64,000 bases of DNA from Salinimicrobium sp. TH3. Lineage in GTDB: Bacteria; Bacteroidota; Bacteroidia; Flavobacteriales; Flavobacteriaceae. A program made the translations under genes and the position numbers. The DNA lies in contig NZ_JAPONB010000001.1 in NCBI RefSeq assembly GCF_026676115.1, positions 558,001-622,000 on the forward strand. Reading direction: 5' to 3'. Of this stretch, positions 53,138 to 62,234 are shown piece by piece; position 1 is the first letter of the stretch; each line of letters starts with the position of its first letter. Below the pieces are notes generated by a model. It did not search any database. It had not been told where the DNA came from and was given only the letters and a program-made list of their open reading frames with translations.

Positions 53138-55105
53138 ATGAAAAAAATACTTTTTATTATAATGATCGCATTAGGTTTCCAGATGCCTGCACTGGCACAG
53201 GAGACTCAGTACGAAAAGCCAACCTGGTTGTTTGGTGTAGCTGCCGGTGCTAACTTCAATTTCTATCGCGGAACCACTCAGCGCATAAATGCCGATCTAA
53301 TGGTGCCCACAGCTTTTCATGATGGGACTGGAGTAGGTCTTTTTGCTGCACCTCTTATAGAATATCGTTTTCCTAATTCAGTTTGGGGAATCATGCTACA
53401 GGCAGGATACGACAATCGCCAGGGTGAATGGGATCAGGTGATCTCCCCATGTGACTGTCCTATGGACCTTTCTACAGACCTTAGCTATATCACAATAGAA
53501 CCAAGTCTGCGCATCGCACCTTTTAAGAACGCGTTTTACCTTTTTACAGGTCCAAGACTTGCGTTTAATCTGGACAAGTCCTTTACTTATCAGAAAGGGA
53601 CCAATCCTGAGTATCCTGAGCAAATAGCCGATCCTGAAGTCAATGCCGATTTTAGTGAGGTTGAAGACAGGCTTATCTCCATGCAGGTGGGAGCGGGATT
53701 TGATATTCCTCTTTCTTCGAATAAGCAGAGAACCCAGTTCGTGTTTTCTCCCTTTGTAGCCTTCCATCCTTATTTCGGTCAGAACCCACGTTCAGTAGAA
53801 TCGTGGAACATCACCACCATAAGAGCCGGTGCAGCCATTAAATTTGGGATGGGACGTAAGAGAGTAATTGAAGAAGCTGAAGTTGTAAAACCAGAATTTG
53901 GATTTACCGTTGATTCTCCACAAAATGTGCCGGGTAAAAGCATTATTTCTGAAAGTTTTCCTCTAAGCAATTACATATATTTTGAAAAAGGATCAACCGA
54001 GATCCCGGGAAGATATAAGTTGTTGAATAAAGATGAAGTGAAAGATTTCAAAGAAGATCAGGTTGCGGTAAAGTCACCAAAAGATCTTTCGGGACGTTCT
54101 AAACGTGAAATGGCAGTTTATTACCATGTATTGAATATTCTTGGTGACCGTATGGGTAAAAATCCAAACTCGACCATAACTCTGGTTGGATCATCTGAAA
54201 AAGGTCCCGAAGATGCAAAAGTGATGGCAGGATCTGTAAAGACTTATTTAGTAGATGTATTTGCGATTAATTCTTCAAGAATTGCTGTTGAAGGAAGAAC
54301 CAAACCAAAAGTTCCTTCAGAAAAAATTGGAGGGAAACTGGAGCTGGATCTTTTACGTGAAGAGGATAGAAGAGTAACTGTTGAAAGTACTTCTCCCGAG
54401 TTGCTTATGGAATTCCAGAGTGGGCCTAATGCTGCCATGAAGGCGGTACAACTTAAAGGTATCCAGGAAGCACCTGCTTCAAGCTATGTAACATTTAAGA
54501 CTGATGGAGCAAAAGAAGCATTCTCTACATGGAGACTTGAACTTACAGATGACAATGGAACGGTTAAGAACTACGGACCTTATACTGAAGAGGAAGTGAG
54601 CATCCCCGGAAAGACCATTTTAGGAAACAATACTAAAGGAGATTTCAAAGTAAAAATGATTGGTACTGCCAAAGACGGAGAGATCATGACTAAAGAATCC
54701 AACATAAATGTCGTACTGTGGACTCCGTCTGAAGTGGAAGAAGGTATAAGATTCAGTATCATATATGAATTTGACGACGCCAAAGCGATCGCGATGTACG
54801 AAAAATATCTTACTGAGATCGTAGCGCCAAAAATTCCGAAGAATGGGAAAGTGGTTATCCAGGGACATACAGATGTTATTGGAGATGCAGAGAACAATCA
54901 GAAACTGTCTATGGCCCGTGCCAATGATGTGAAGAGGATACTTGAGGCTGCACTTTCTAGATCAAACAGAAAAGATGTTACGTTTGAAGTTTACGGTTTT
55001 GGTGAGGATACAGTAAAGTCTCCTTTTGGAAACAATCTTCCTGAAGAGCGTTCTTACAACCGTACTGTTGTGATCGATCTTCTTGCCGGCAACAAAACAT
55101 TGTAA
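53138..55105 (+). CDS. OmpA-family outer-membrane protein
   Basis: A protein of 655 residues from the ATG at 53138. Signal peptide 1-21 (ending ALAQ). Barrel strands run from 26 to 240 (WLFGVAAGANFNFYRG, WGIMLQAGYDNRQG, FAFSPFVAF-like), followed by a linker with IYFEKGSTEIPGRY and Ig-like segments. The C-terminal OmpA peptidoglycan-binding domain has GKVVIQGHTDVIGDAENNQK and LSMARANDVKRIL (about residues 560-640). It joins the outer membrane to the cell wall. The ice-binding gene lies directly upstream, so it may help present that protein. Confidence 0.88.
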   Translation: MKKILFIIMIALGFQMPALAQETQYEKPTWLFGVAAGANFNFYRGTTQRINADLMVPTAFHDGTGVGLFAAPLIEYRFPNSVWGIMLQAGYDNRQGEWDQVISPCDCPMDLSTDLSYITIEPSLRIAPFKNAFYLFTGPRLAFNLDKSFTYQKGTNPEYPEQIADPEVNADFSEVEDRLISMQVGAGFDIPLSSNKQRTQFVFSPFVAFHPYFGQNPRSVESWNITTIRAGAAIKFGMGRKRVIEEAEVVKPEFGFTVDSPQNVPGKSIISESFPLSNYIYFEKGSTEIPGRYKLLNKDEVKDFKEDQVAVKSPKDLSGRSKREMAVYYHVLNILGDRMGKNPNSTITLVGSSEKGPEDAKVMAGSVKTYLVDVFAINSSRIAVEGRTKPKVPSEKIGGKLELDLLREEDRRVTVESTSPELLMEFQSGPNAAMKAVQLKGIQEAPASSYVTFKTDGAKEAFSTWRLELTDDNGTVKNYGPYTEEEVSIPGKTILGNNTKGDFKVKMIGTAKDGEIMTKESNINVVLWTPSEVEEGIRFSIIYEFDDAKAIAMYEKYLTEIVAPKIPKNGKVVIQGHTDVIGDAENNQKLSMARANDVKRILEAALSRSNRKDVTFEVYGFGEDTVKSPFGNNLPEERSYNRTVVIDLLAGNKTL

Positions 55106-55128
55106 AAAATAAGCTTAGAATTCTAAGA

Positions 55129-55162
55129 AAGGGCCTGATGTAAAAATCAGGTCCTTTTTTTG
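55129..55162 (+). terminator. Terminator after the OmpA-family gene
   Basis: AGGGCCTGAT, GTAAAA loop, ATCAGGTCCT, then a T-run. A palindrome copy (CAAAAATGTCATTTTAG, 55176-55192) follows 14 bases later. The rest of the gap to 55423 shows nothing else. Confidence 0.88.
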
Positions 55163-55423
55163 TTTCCTAACCTTCCAAAAATGTCATTTTAGACACTCAT
55201 TTTCGAAAATTCCAGGAACTTACCCGCCAAAGCTTCGAACGGAGGAGGGGGAAAGCCCATATTTCAAAACTTTTTCTAACTTAAAATTTGCCGAAGCAAT
55301 ACCTCACCGGCCCACACTTTTCCGAGGAGTAAATATTTTCATGTGAAGTAAAATAATTTCTGTGGAAGATGATCCTTTTTTGAATAAATTCCGTGCGGCT
55401 AAAAGCCTTAAAACCAATCCTGA

Positions 55424-55882
55424 ATGATGAAAAAAATATTCTTCCTGGCGATGATCCTGTGCATCTGTGGATGCTCAACAGAGGAGGTGACAACTCAGGG
55501 CAAAATGGACTGCTTTCAGAAATCTTTTATGGAGCCGTTTACCATGGAACCCGGTCAATGTGTCAACCTTAAGGAATGGCCCGATAAGACATTTACACTG
55601 CTAAAAATAGAATCAGCTAAAAAACAGAAGCAAACGGTGCCTGCCGCAACTATTGCCTATAGTCTTAAGGAAATCAATTCTTTTCAGGAATGGTTTGATG
55701 TTTCGATCAATGAAGATTATCAGGAAGAGGGAACTTCTTTTTCAGGAAGATTCCGCATAATCGCAGACGGCAATGTTTCTTACACAATTTTTGTCGATGA
55801 TATAGAATTCACCGAAACCGAAACTGAGTACATTTTCAAGAAACTGACTCTAAGATTTTCAGAATATGATCCTGAATATTAG
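55424..55882 (+). CDS. Lipoprotein of unknown function
   Basis: A protein of 152 residues, lipobox CICGC (Cys17). The mature part alternates short strands (FTLLKIESAKKQ, TIAYSLKEINSF, GTSFSGRFRIIADGN, SYTIFVDDIEF) without a known family. A start one codon later (55427) is equally possible. Monocistronic. Confidence 0.65.
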   Translation: MMKKIFFLAMILCICGCSTEEVTTQGKMDCFQKSFMEPFTMEPGQCVNLKEWPDKTFTLLKIESAKKQKQTVPAATIAYSLKEINSFQEWFDVSINEDYQEEGTSFSGRFRIIADGNVSYTIFVDDIEFTETETEYIFKKLTLRFSEYDPEY

Positions 55883-55941
55883 GATGGGATTATCTGCCTG
55901 ATCAATCTTATCTCGCTGCTGTAAAACTAAGACGAAATTTG

Positions 55942-55985
55942 GTAACTTCTGCTTTCTACAATCTAACTTTCATATCTTAGTAGGA
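55942..55985. repeat. 7-nt-periodic tract
   Basis: TAACTTC, TGCTTTC, TACAATC, TAACTTT, CATATCT in register just before the next gene. Confidence 0.65.
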
Positions 55986-56006
55986 AACCAAAACCTGTTC
56001 CTGAAA

Positions 56007-56735
56007 TTGAAACCTTCCGCAAACCCGGGCAATAACGATATTTTCACCTACAGGAGACTCAGGCGGGCAATAGGATATCTGGGAATAGCTCTGCCGGTGC
56101 TGCTGGTGGTATTTTCTTTTATTCCCTTTTTCAAAACCGAGGTGCAGACTTCCATAAGTGATTATTATTATACTAATCTTCGGGACATTTTTACCGGGAC
56201 TTTAGCCGCGGTCGGGTTGTTTATGATCTCTTATAAAGGACATTGGAATGAGTCACTTTTGAAGAATGACCAACTGCTTACCAATGTTGCAGGTATCATG
56301 GCAGTGGGCGTGGCTCTTATTCCTGTGACGCCGGAGTTTGAAGTTGAAAATATCCTTACTCTTATTCCCTATGATTTTTCCTGGTTGGGCTGGTTCCACT
56401 ACGGTTTTGCTGCCCTACTCTTCGGAAGCTTCGCGTTGCTGGCGATCAACGTTTTTACCATCGGGCAGAATGAGCCCGAAGATATTCCTGTAAGCACAAT
56501 TAATGAAAATCATATTTACAGGTTTTGCGGGATTGCCATTATTATTCTCATGATCCTGGTTCCTGTTTCCGAAATGCTGAAATTGTTCAGGTATTCTACA
56601 CTTATCCTCGAATCTCTTGCCCTGTTTTTCTTTGGAGCGGCCTGGTTGATTAAAGGTCGGGCGCTGGGAGACCGGGGAAAACTGGGAGAGAAAATTTACC
56701 GGGAGCATAACGCGGAAGGCACTGAAGAACAATGA
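56007..56735 (+). CDS. Six-helix membrane protein of unknown function
   Basis: A protein of 242 residues starting at TTG (56007), the first in-frame start of the coding stretch. Six hydrophobic helices (AIGYLGIALPVLLVVFSFI, GTLAAVGLFMISYK, LLTNVAGIMAVGVALIPV, WFHYGFAALLFGSFALLAINV, CGIAIIILMILVPV, ILESLALFFFGAAWLIKG) and SISDYYYTNLRDIF between helices 1 and 2, as in DUF998-like proteins. Function unknown. Confidence 0.7.
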   Translation: MKPSANPGNNDIFTYRRLRRAIGYLGIALPVLLVVFSFIPFFKTEVQTSISDYYYTNLRDIFTGTLAAVGLFMISYKGHWNESLLKNDQLLTNVAGIMAVGVALIPVTPEFEVENILTLIPYDFSWLGWFHYGFAALLFGSFALLAINVFTIGQNEPEDIPVSTINENHIYRFCGIAIIILMILVPVSEMLKLFRYSTLILESLALFFFGAAWLIKGRALGDRGKLGEKIYREHNAEGTEEQ

Positions 56736-56802
56736 TTATGCAGCAAAAACAATCCATCCAGAGCGTTAACTCCTGAAGGATTAACAGAAAGCAAGACCGG
56801 AT

Positions 56803-56823
56803 CTAAAAAATGCTATTTTTTAG
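56803..56823. repeat. Dispersed palindrome, extended copy
   Basis: CTAAAAAATGCTATTTTTTAG, 21 bases, self-complementary except at the centre. It lies in the gap before the alpha/beta hydrolase and includes an in-frame ATG that was not chosen as start. Confidence 0.7.
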
Positions 56824-56902
56824 AAATCTGATTTTAAGCAGTAAAAAACGAACTCTCTTTCCCCAAAATTTTTTATTTTATTATGTATTCCTGGTTAACA
56901 AA

Positions 56903-57718
56903 ATGAAAACTAAATTGATCACTTTTTTCTCTGTCATATTAGTTCTGTACCTCCTTATATGCACTTTGCTGTCCTTTTTTCAGGAGAAAGTAATATTCTT
57001 TCCCGATTCTCTTGATAAAAATTTCAATTTTGAGTTTGAAGGAAATTTTGAAGAACGCTATGTTACAATGAAAGATGGCATCAAATTACATTCGCTGCTA
57101 TTCAATACCACCGATCCAAATGGAGTGATCCTTTATTTGCACGGTAACGCAGGTTCCCTGGAAGTTTGGGGGACTGTAGCCGATATTTTCACCAACCTGG
57201 GGTATGATGTTTTTATTCCAGATTACCGGGGCTACGGCAAAAGTGAAGGCAGAATAAAAAGTGAGGCGCAGCTGCACAGGGATATGCAAACCCTCTATAA
57301 TTACCTGAAAAAAGAATATTCTGAAAACGAGATTATCGTGCTGGGGCATTCCATAGGTTCGGGCATGGCGGCAAGGCTGGCTGCGAAAAACGATCCAAAA
57401 TTACTTATCCTTCAAGCGCCTCCATACTCTTTGCCTCACCTGGCAAAAAAGATGTTTCCGCTCAATCTTTTTCCGTCGTTCCTTATCGAATACAAACTAA
57501 AAACGGGCAAATATGTGAAAAAGGCCAATGTTCCGGTTGCGGTCTTTCATGGAGATGAAGATGAGATCGTTCACTATGGCTCTTCCCTCAAAATTCAGCA
57601 GCATTTTAAACCCGGGGATACTTTAATTACTCTCCAAGGCTTGGGCCACAACGATTTTTTAAATACACGGCAATATGCAGAAGCAATAGAGGAAATCCTG
57701 GCTAATAACAGCGATTAA
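56903..57718 (+). CDS. Membrane-anchored alpha/beta hydrolase (BEM46/FrsA-like)
   Basis: A protein of 271 residues from the ATG at 56903. The upstream in-frame ATG at 56810 lies inside a palindromic repeat and adds 31 residues of poor quality. N-terminal helix (LITFFSVILVLYLLICTLL), the oxyanion segment YLHGNAGSLEVWG, VFIPDYRGYGKSEGR, the nucleophile elbow GHSIGSGMAARLA, FHGDEDEIVHYGSS with the acid, and GHNDFL with the His. Probably an esterase or thioesterase facing the periplasm. No operon partner. Confidence 0.92.
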   Translation: MKTKLITFFSVILVLYLLICTLLSFFQEKVIFFPDSLDKNFNFEFEGNFEERYVTMKDGIKLHSLLFNTTDPNGVILYLHGNAGSLEVWGTVADIFTNLGYDVFIPDYRGYGKSEGRIKSEAQLHRDMQTLYNYLKKEYSENEIIVLGHSIGSGMAARLAAKNDPKLLILQAPPYSLPHLAKKMFPLNLFPSFLIEYKLKTGKYVKKANVPVAVFHGDEDEIVHYGSSLKIQQHFKPGDTLITLQGLGHNDFLNTRQYAEAIEEILANNSD

Positions 57719-57739
57719 ACTGAACCTGGAAATGATCCT

Positions 57740-57755
57740 GAAAATGCCATTTTTG
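57740..57755. repeat. Dispersed palindrome, copy
   Basis: GAAAATGCCATTTTTG, 20 bases after the hydrolase stop codon. The rest of the 228-base gap is A+T-rich with no other signal. Confidence 0.7.
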
Positions 57756-57946
57756 GAAGGCCTGAATTTCCGCAGTAAAAACCGCCCTCTTCCCCCTCAA
57801 ATTTTTCATCCTGTCTCTGCATAAAAAAAATTAATATACATTGCCATAGCTTTTACCGATCTCTGACTTAACAACTTATTTAAATTCACAGGATAATCCT
57901 TCAAAAAAAGGTGAAACAATCCCTTTTTTAAGCATAAAAATTTATC

Positions 57947-58483
57947 ATGAAAAATAGTTTTTTGACGAGCCTCGTTTTTTGCTTCCTTTTTATTTTTTAC
58001 ACTAATACTTCCCGGGCACAGCAGGAATTCAATCTTACCGGGGGAACAGGATCACCCGAAATGATCAATGTTGGGCTGAGAATGCGGGTAGATCAAAATC
58101 AATATGGTTTAGCCATAGGTACTAATTTGGCTTATAAGAATGATAATATGAACGTGTCCGGGGATTATTATTATCATTTCAGCGGAAGATCGGGACATAC
58201 CTCTTTGCGCCCGTGGTACATCAAATCGGGATTAACCTATATGCACAGTGAAGGGGATTGGGAAATACGTCAGAACCTCTTGCTGGTGCCCAGGCTGGGA
58301 AGGGAATTCAATATGACTCCCGAATTTGGAGTAGCCCTGGAGGCGGGAATTATGCTAATGCTCATGGACAAAAATACAGCAAAGAAGGAAAGGACAGATG
58401 CTGTATCAGGTGATCTTGATCTTATAGGGTCAGGATTTATACAACCCTCTGCCGGCCTGAAATTTTTCTACACACTCTATTAA
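57947..58483 (+). CDS. Small outer-membrane beta-barrel-like protein
   Basis: A protein of 178 residues with a signal peptide at 1-24 (ending SRAQQ). Strands with glycine and aromatic residues (NLTGGTGSPEMINVGLRMRV, YGLAIGTNLAYKN, MNVSGDYYYHFSG, WYIKSGLTYMHSEGDWEI, FGVALEAGIMLML, GSGFIQPSAGLKFFYTLY) end in Tyr, as in eight-strand barrels. Unknown function. Confidence 0.72.
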   Translation: MKNSFLTSLVFCFLFIFYTNTSRAQQEFNLTGGTGSPEMINVGLRMRVDQNQYGLAIGTNLAYKNDNMNVSGDYYYHFSGRSGHTSLRPWYIKSGLTYMHSEGDWEIRQNLLLVPRLGREFNMTPEFGVALEAGIMLMLMDKNTAKKERTDAVSGDLDLIGSGFIQPSAGLKFFYTLY

Positions 58484-58811
58484 TGATCAATAGACAATTA
58501 CAAGCACCAAATTTTAATAATTTGAAAATGTGAGGATTTGAAAGTTTGAAAATTGGAGCTGATCTCTCTACTGCACCTCGGCGGCCTTTATAGAATCTTT
58601 GCAGCCGTTGCAAGAAATAATGAGTGGGTTACATGCACCAGGTCCGGGAGAAATTTGAAGATTTCAGAATTTTAATCTTTAGAATGTAGATATGATTATA
58701 GGTAAATTCATATACACTAAGTAATAATATTTTCAAAAAACAACTGGTTTGTTAAAATTAATTTTACTTTTATGATATTCTGATAATTCACTAACACTAG
58801 TCCTATAGAAT
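58484..58811. other. 328-base gap with 8-nt-like AATTTGAA tract
   Basis: AATTTGAA, AATGTGAG, GATTTGAA, AGTTTGAA, AATTGG at 58520-58558: a tract of about 8-nt period made of TTTGAAAA blocks, related in style to the heptad tracts. No gene or RNA is recognised in the rest. Confidence 0.55.
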
Positions 58812-59318
58812 ATGCTCTATTTACTTTGGTCTCTTTTAAACATTGCCTTAGCTCTTTATTTCATTTATCTATTTGTTGGGTTTATAGCAGTAGGCAGGAA
58901 AGTTTTAGGGAAAAAAGCCAGGTGGCTTTCTGTTCCGGTTTTGGCTCTAGGGCTAATAAATTTAGTGGCTGCGGCAGGTCCGGAAGTAAAAAACAATGAG
59001 GTGTTGGTTGCAGACTCTAACAAGGACGAAATTGAGATGAAGTATAAGAGTATAGTGGTTGAAGATAACTTAAGTCTGGATTTTTCTCTTGGTGTAGATT
59101 ATTATGTTAAAGACGGGGAGGTAATTTTGGTGAAATCTCTCAGTAATGTTAGCGGATTAATTCCAGGATATGAATATGAATACGTTTCTTTCCATGCGGG
59201 AAAAGTTCAGGAAAATGGACAGGTTCCTTTTTCAGCCGTAGGATTTTTAAAATGGAAATTCGGTGGAATTGGCATCTATAGCCAAATGAAGTCTTTTGAA
59301 GGAAAGTTACAGCTATAG
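58812..59318 (+). CDS. Membrane protein of unknown function
   Basis: A protein of 168 residues. Two N-terminal membrane helices (LLWSLLNIALALYFIYLFVGFIA and LSVPVLALGLINLVAAAG) and a periplasmic part with beta strands (LSLDFSLGVDYYVKDGEVILVKSL, GYEYEYVSFHAGKVQ). Nothing known resembles it. An imperfect inverted repeat (AGGCTT...AAGCCT) at 59397-59419 lies 80 bases downstream. Confidence 0.65.
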   Translation: MLYLLWSLLNIALALYFIYLFVGFIAVGRKVLGKKARWLSVPVLALGLINLVAAAGPEVKNNEVLVADSNKDEIEMKYKSIVVEDNLSLDFSLGVDYYVKDGEVILVKSLSNVSGLIPGYEYEYVSFHAGKVQENGQVPFSAVGFLKWKFGGIGIYSQMKSFEGKLQL

Positions 59319-59644
59319 AAATTATTTTCGGACCAAGAGCGAGCAGCAACTTAAAAAAATCAATCCCCACACTTGGATTAAATATTTCCAAGTTTTAGGC
59401 TTTTAATCATTAGAAGCCTCAGTAGTGCAAGATGTTCTAAACTCAGGACAGTCAATATTATTAATGAATTTGTGGCACAACTTTCCCGCTAACTTGAGGT
59501 GACTTTTCTTTGTCATACGCCTTCAACTTTCCATTTTTCAATTATTAATCCCAACATCCCTCTTCGTACTTTTAATTTCTCAAATCTAACTTCCGAATTC
59601 TAACTTCATTCTTTATCTTGGGAACCTTAAAATCCCTTTTATCC
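59319..59644. other. 326-base gap with inverted repeat and heptad tract
   Basis: It contains the inverted repeat near 59400 and a 7-nt-periodic tract at 59565-59612 (CGTACTT, TTAATTT, CTCAAAT, CTAACTT, CCGAATT, CTAACTT) directly before the metalloprotease gene. No gene is seen. Confidence 0.6.
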
Positions 59645-62092
59645 ATGATAAAAAAGTTACCGATGTACGGACTTCTTTTGGCGGTTGGTGTGAGTTGCCA
59701 GACGCAAAAAGGAGTGCCGGCACAAAAAAGTGAGGCTTCGGCTGAAAAAAAGACAAAGCAGGATACGAAGCCTTATAACGAGGTTATCACCGCAGCAGCA
59801 GAGAGCGATGAAGGTCTTTTTACCACCCATTTTGTAGGCGATAAGCTCTACTTTGAAATTCCATTTGATATGCTGGAGAAAGACATGCTGCTGGTGAGCC
59901 GTATCGCCGGAGTGCCTGCAGGTTATGGTGGCGGCTATGTCAACGCCGGTTCCAAGGCAAACGAGCAGGTGGTTCGCTGGTCGAGGAGAGGCGATAATAT
60001 CGACATGAAAGTGATAAGCTTCGAGAATGAAAGCGAGGAAGGCTCGCCTATTTATCAGTCGGTCGCTGCAAATAATTTTTTCCCAATACTCTTCAGTGCG
60101 AAGGTTGCCGCTTATAATGACGATAAAACTTCCGCAGTAATTAAAGTGAGTGATCTTTTCAAGGAAGAAGTAGCCGCCATAAACGGAGTTTCCCCCGATC
60201 TAAGGAAGCGCTACAAAGTGAAAAAGCTTGACAAATCCCGCTCTTTCATCACTTCGGCCAATGCATTTCCCGAAAATATCGAGGTGAAGCACGTGATGAC
60301 ATATGAAGCCGAGGAACCGCCCGAAAGAGACCAGGCCGGGACTATTACCATGATGATGAACCAGTCGATGATCCTGCTTCCCGAAGAGAAAATGCAACCT
60401 CGCCTGGCCGATCATCGTGTGGGGTGGTTTACTACCCGTAAGTATAATTATAATTCTGAGGAGCTAAAAAGTGACGATTACAGGATCATCAACCGGTGGC
60501 AACTAGTTCCAAAAGATATTGAAGCCTACAAGAAAGGAGAACTGGTAGAGCCGGTGAAACCTATTGTATGGTACCTGGATCCTGCAACACCCGAAAAGTG
60601 GCGGCCTTATTTCAGGCAGGGGATCGAAGACTGGAATGTGGCTTTTGAAGCTGCAGGTTTTAAAAATGCAGTGATCGCCAAAGATCCTCCTACCAAAGAA
60701 GAAGACCCCGATTTTAGTCCCGAAGATGTGCGATACTCGGTGGTGCGATATGTTGCGAGCACGACGCGTAATGCTATGGGCCCTTCGGTGACCGATCCCC
60801 GTACTGGTGAGATCATCGAGAGTGATATTATTTGGTACCACAACCACCTGCGTTCTTACAGGAACCGTTATATGATCGAGGCCGGGGCACAAAATCCTTC
60901 GGCTCGTACTCTGAATACGCCCGAAGAAGAGATAGGGGAGATGATGCGCATGGTGATCGCACATGAAGTAGGCCACGCGCTAGGTTTGCCCCACAACATG
61001 AAAGCCAGCTCTGCCTACGCAACAGATTCTTTACGTTCTCCAGAGTTTACCCGTGAATTCGGGCTTACACCTTCCATCATGGATTACGCCCGCGTGAACT
61101 ATGTGGCACAGCCAGGGGATGAAGATGTACGTTACATAAGAATGATGGGGCCATACGATCTTTACGCGATCAACTGGGGTTACAGGTATATCCCGGAAGC
61201 CGACTCCCCGCAGGAAGAAAAACCAATCCTAAGCCAGTGGATCCTCGAGAAAGCAAGAGACCCTGTTTATGAATTTGGAAACGGTTACGGCGGAATTGAT
61301 CCGCAATCCCAGAGGGAAAGTCTTGGTGACGACCAGATCAAAGCCAGCGAGTACGGACTTGCCAACCTAAAAAAGGTGGTTCCTAACCTTGTCGAGTGGA
61401 CCTCCAAAGACAACACCGATTATTCTGAATTATCTGAAGTTTACCGCGAACTTACATATATGTGGAGAGGCTATGTTTCCCACGTAGTAGCTAATGTTGG
61501 CGGTGTCTATGAAACCCGAAAAACCTCAGATCAGGAAGGAACAGTATACAACCCGGTTCCCGAAGAAAAACAAAAGGCTGCAGTGGCATTTTTAAATGAA
61601 CATGCTTTCTCCAAACCAGATTGGTTGCTAAACCGGGACCTTTTAGAGCGTATTGAACCTATTGGCGCCATTGAACGGGTACAGAACCTGCAAAGCAGGG
61701 CCTTGAATGATCTGCTGGATGAGGATCGCCTGCAACGAATGATTGAAAATGAGCAGGTGAACGGTAATGACGCTTACACCGCAGTAGAAATGATGAATGA
61801 CCTTAGAAAAGGCATTTTTGAAGAGCTGTACAATTCTAAGGAAGTTGATGCTTACAGAAGAAGCATACAGCGTGCTTATGTTGATACGGCCGCAGAATAT
61901 GTTCAGAGTTTGAAAAAGGGAGAAAATAACGATATTACTTCCACCGATATTGTTGCTTTGATGCGTGGAGACCTGGAGCAACTAAAAAGAGACCTTAGGG
62001 CAAGAAAAAACAGGATTAACGATCAATTGAGTCGTTACCACTGGAATGACCTTGTTGCAAGAATAGATGCAGCCCTTGACGTGGATGCATAG
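59645..62092 (+). CDS. Zinc metalloprotease lipoprotein (DUF5117/DUF5118 type)
   Basis: A protein of 815 residues from the ATG at 59645; the start at 59618 lies before a better signal. Lipobox VGVSC (Cys18). Residues 50-370 form the DUF5117 region (FDMLEKDMLLVSRIAGVPAG, KSRSFITSANAFPENIEV). The catalytic motif is H440-E-V-G-H-A-L-G-L-P-H-N (HExxHxxGxxH, metzincin type), and the C-terminal DUF5118-like part is helical. Members are exported proteases of Bacteroidetes with unknown substrates. A strong terminator follows. Confidence 0.93.
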   Translation: MIKKLPMYGLLLAVGVSCQTQKGVPAQKSEASAEKKTKQDTKPYNEVITAAAESDEGLFTTHFVGDKLYFEIPFDMLEKDMLLVSRIAGVPAGYGGGYVNAGSKANEQVVRWSRRGDNIDMKVISFENESEEGSPIYQSVAANNFFPILFSAKVAAYNDDKTSAVIKVSDLFKEEVAAINGVSPDLRKRYKVKKLDKSRSFITSANAFPENIEVKHVMTYEAEEPPERDQAGTITMMMNQSMILLPEEKMQPRLADHRVGWFTTRKYNYNSEELKSDDYRIINRWQLVPKDIEAYKKGELVEPVKPIVWYLDPATPEKWRPYFRQGIEDWNVAFEAAGFKNAVIAKDPPTKEEDPDFSPEDVRYSVVRYVASTTRNAMGPSVTDPRTGEIIESDIIWYHNHLRSYRNRYMIEAGAQNPSARTLNTPEEEIGEMMRMVIAHEVGHALGLPHNMKASSAYATDSLRSPEFTREFGLTPSIMDYARVNYVAQPGDEDVRYIRMMGPYDLYAINWGYRYIPEADSPQEEKPILSQWILEKARDPVYEFGNGYGGIDPQSQRESLGDDQIKASEYGLANLKKVVPNLVEWTSKDNTDYSELSEVYRELTYMWRGYVSHVVANVGGVYETRKTSDQEGTVYNPVPEEKQKAAVAFLNEHAFSKPDWLLNRDLLERIEPIGAIERVQNLQSRALNDLLDEDRLQRMIENEQVNGNDAYTAVEMMNDLRKGIFEELYNSKEVDAYRRSIQRAYVDTAAEYVQSLKKGENNDITSTDIVALMRGDLEQLKRDLRARKNRINDQLSRYHWNDLVARIDAALDVDA

Positions 62093-62120
62093 AACATAAG
62101 AATTTCCAAAAGGGATTTTT

Positions 62121-62150
62121 TAAGCTCCGCTATTCGCGGAGCTTTTTTTG
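62121..62150 (+). terminator. Terminator after the metalloprotease gene
   Basis: AAGCTCCGC, TATTC loop, GCGGAGCTT, then TTTTTTG: a near-perfect stem with a T-run. Confidence 0.9.
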
Positions 62151-62168
62151 TTTATTAAACTATTTTTA

Positions 62169-62206
62169 TTTAACCTAATTATTGATAATCAATTAATTAG
62201 GTTAAA
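62169..62206. promoter_or_regulatory. Perfect 13-bp inverted repeat upstream of TPR lipoprotein gene
   Basis: TTTAACCTAATTA (62169-62181) and TAATTAGGTTAAA (62194-62206) are perfect complements around 12 bases. It lies 29 bases before the start codon, at the position of an operator or promoter. No regulator gene is adjacent. Confidence 0.55.
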
Positions 62207-62234
62207 TTTACTTATTAGACTAATGGAGGAGATT

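Noticed and set aside
59397-59419. Inverted repeat AGGCTT...AAGCCT as a terminator
   Set aside because: No T-run follows on either strand and the arms are short; kept only as part of the gap description.
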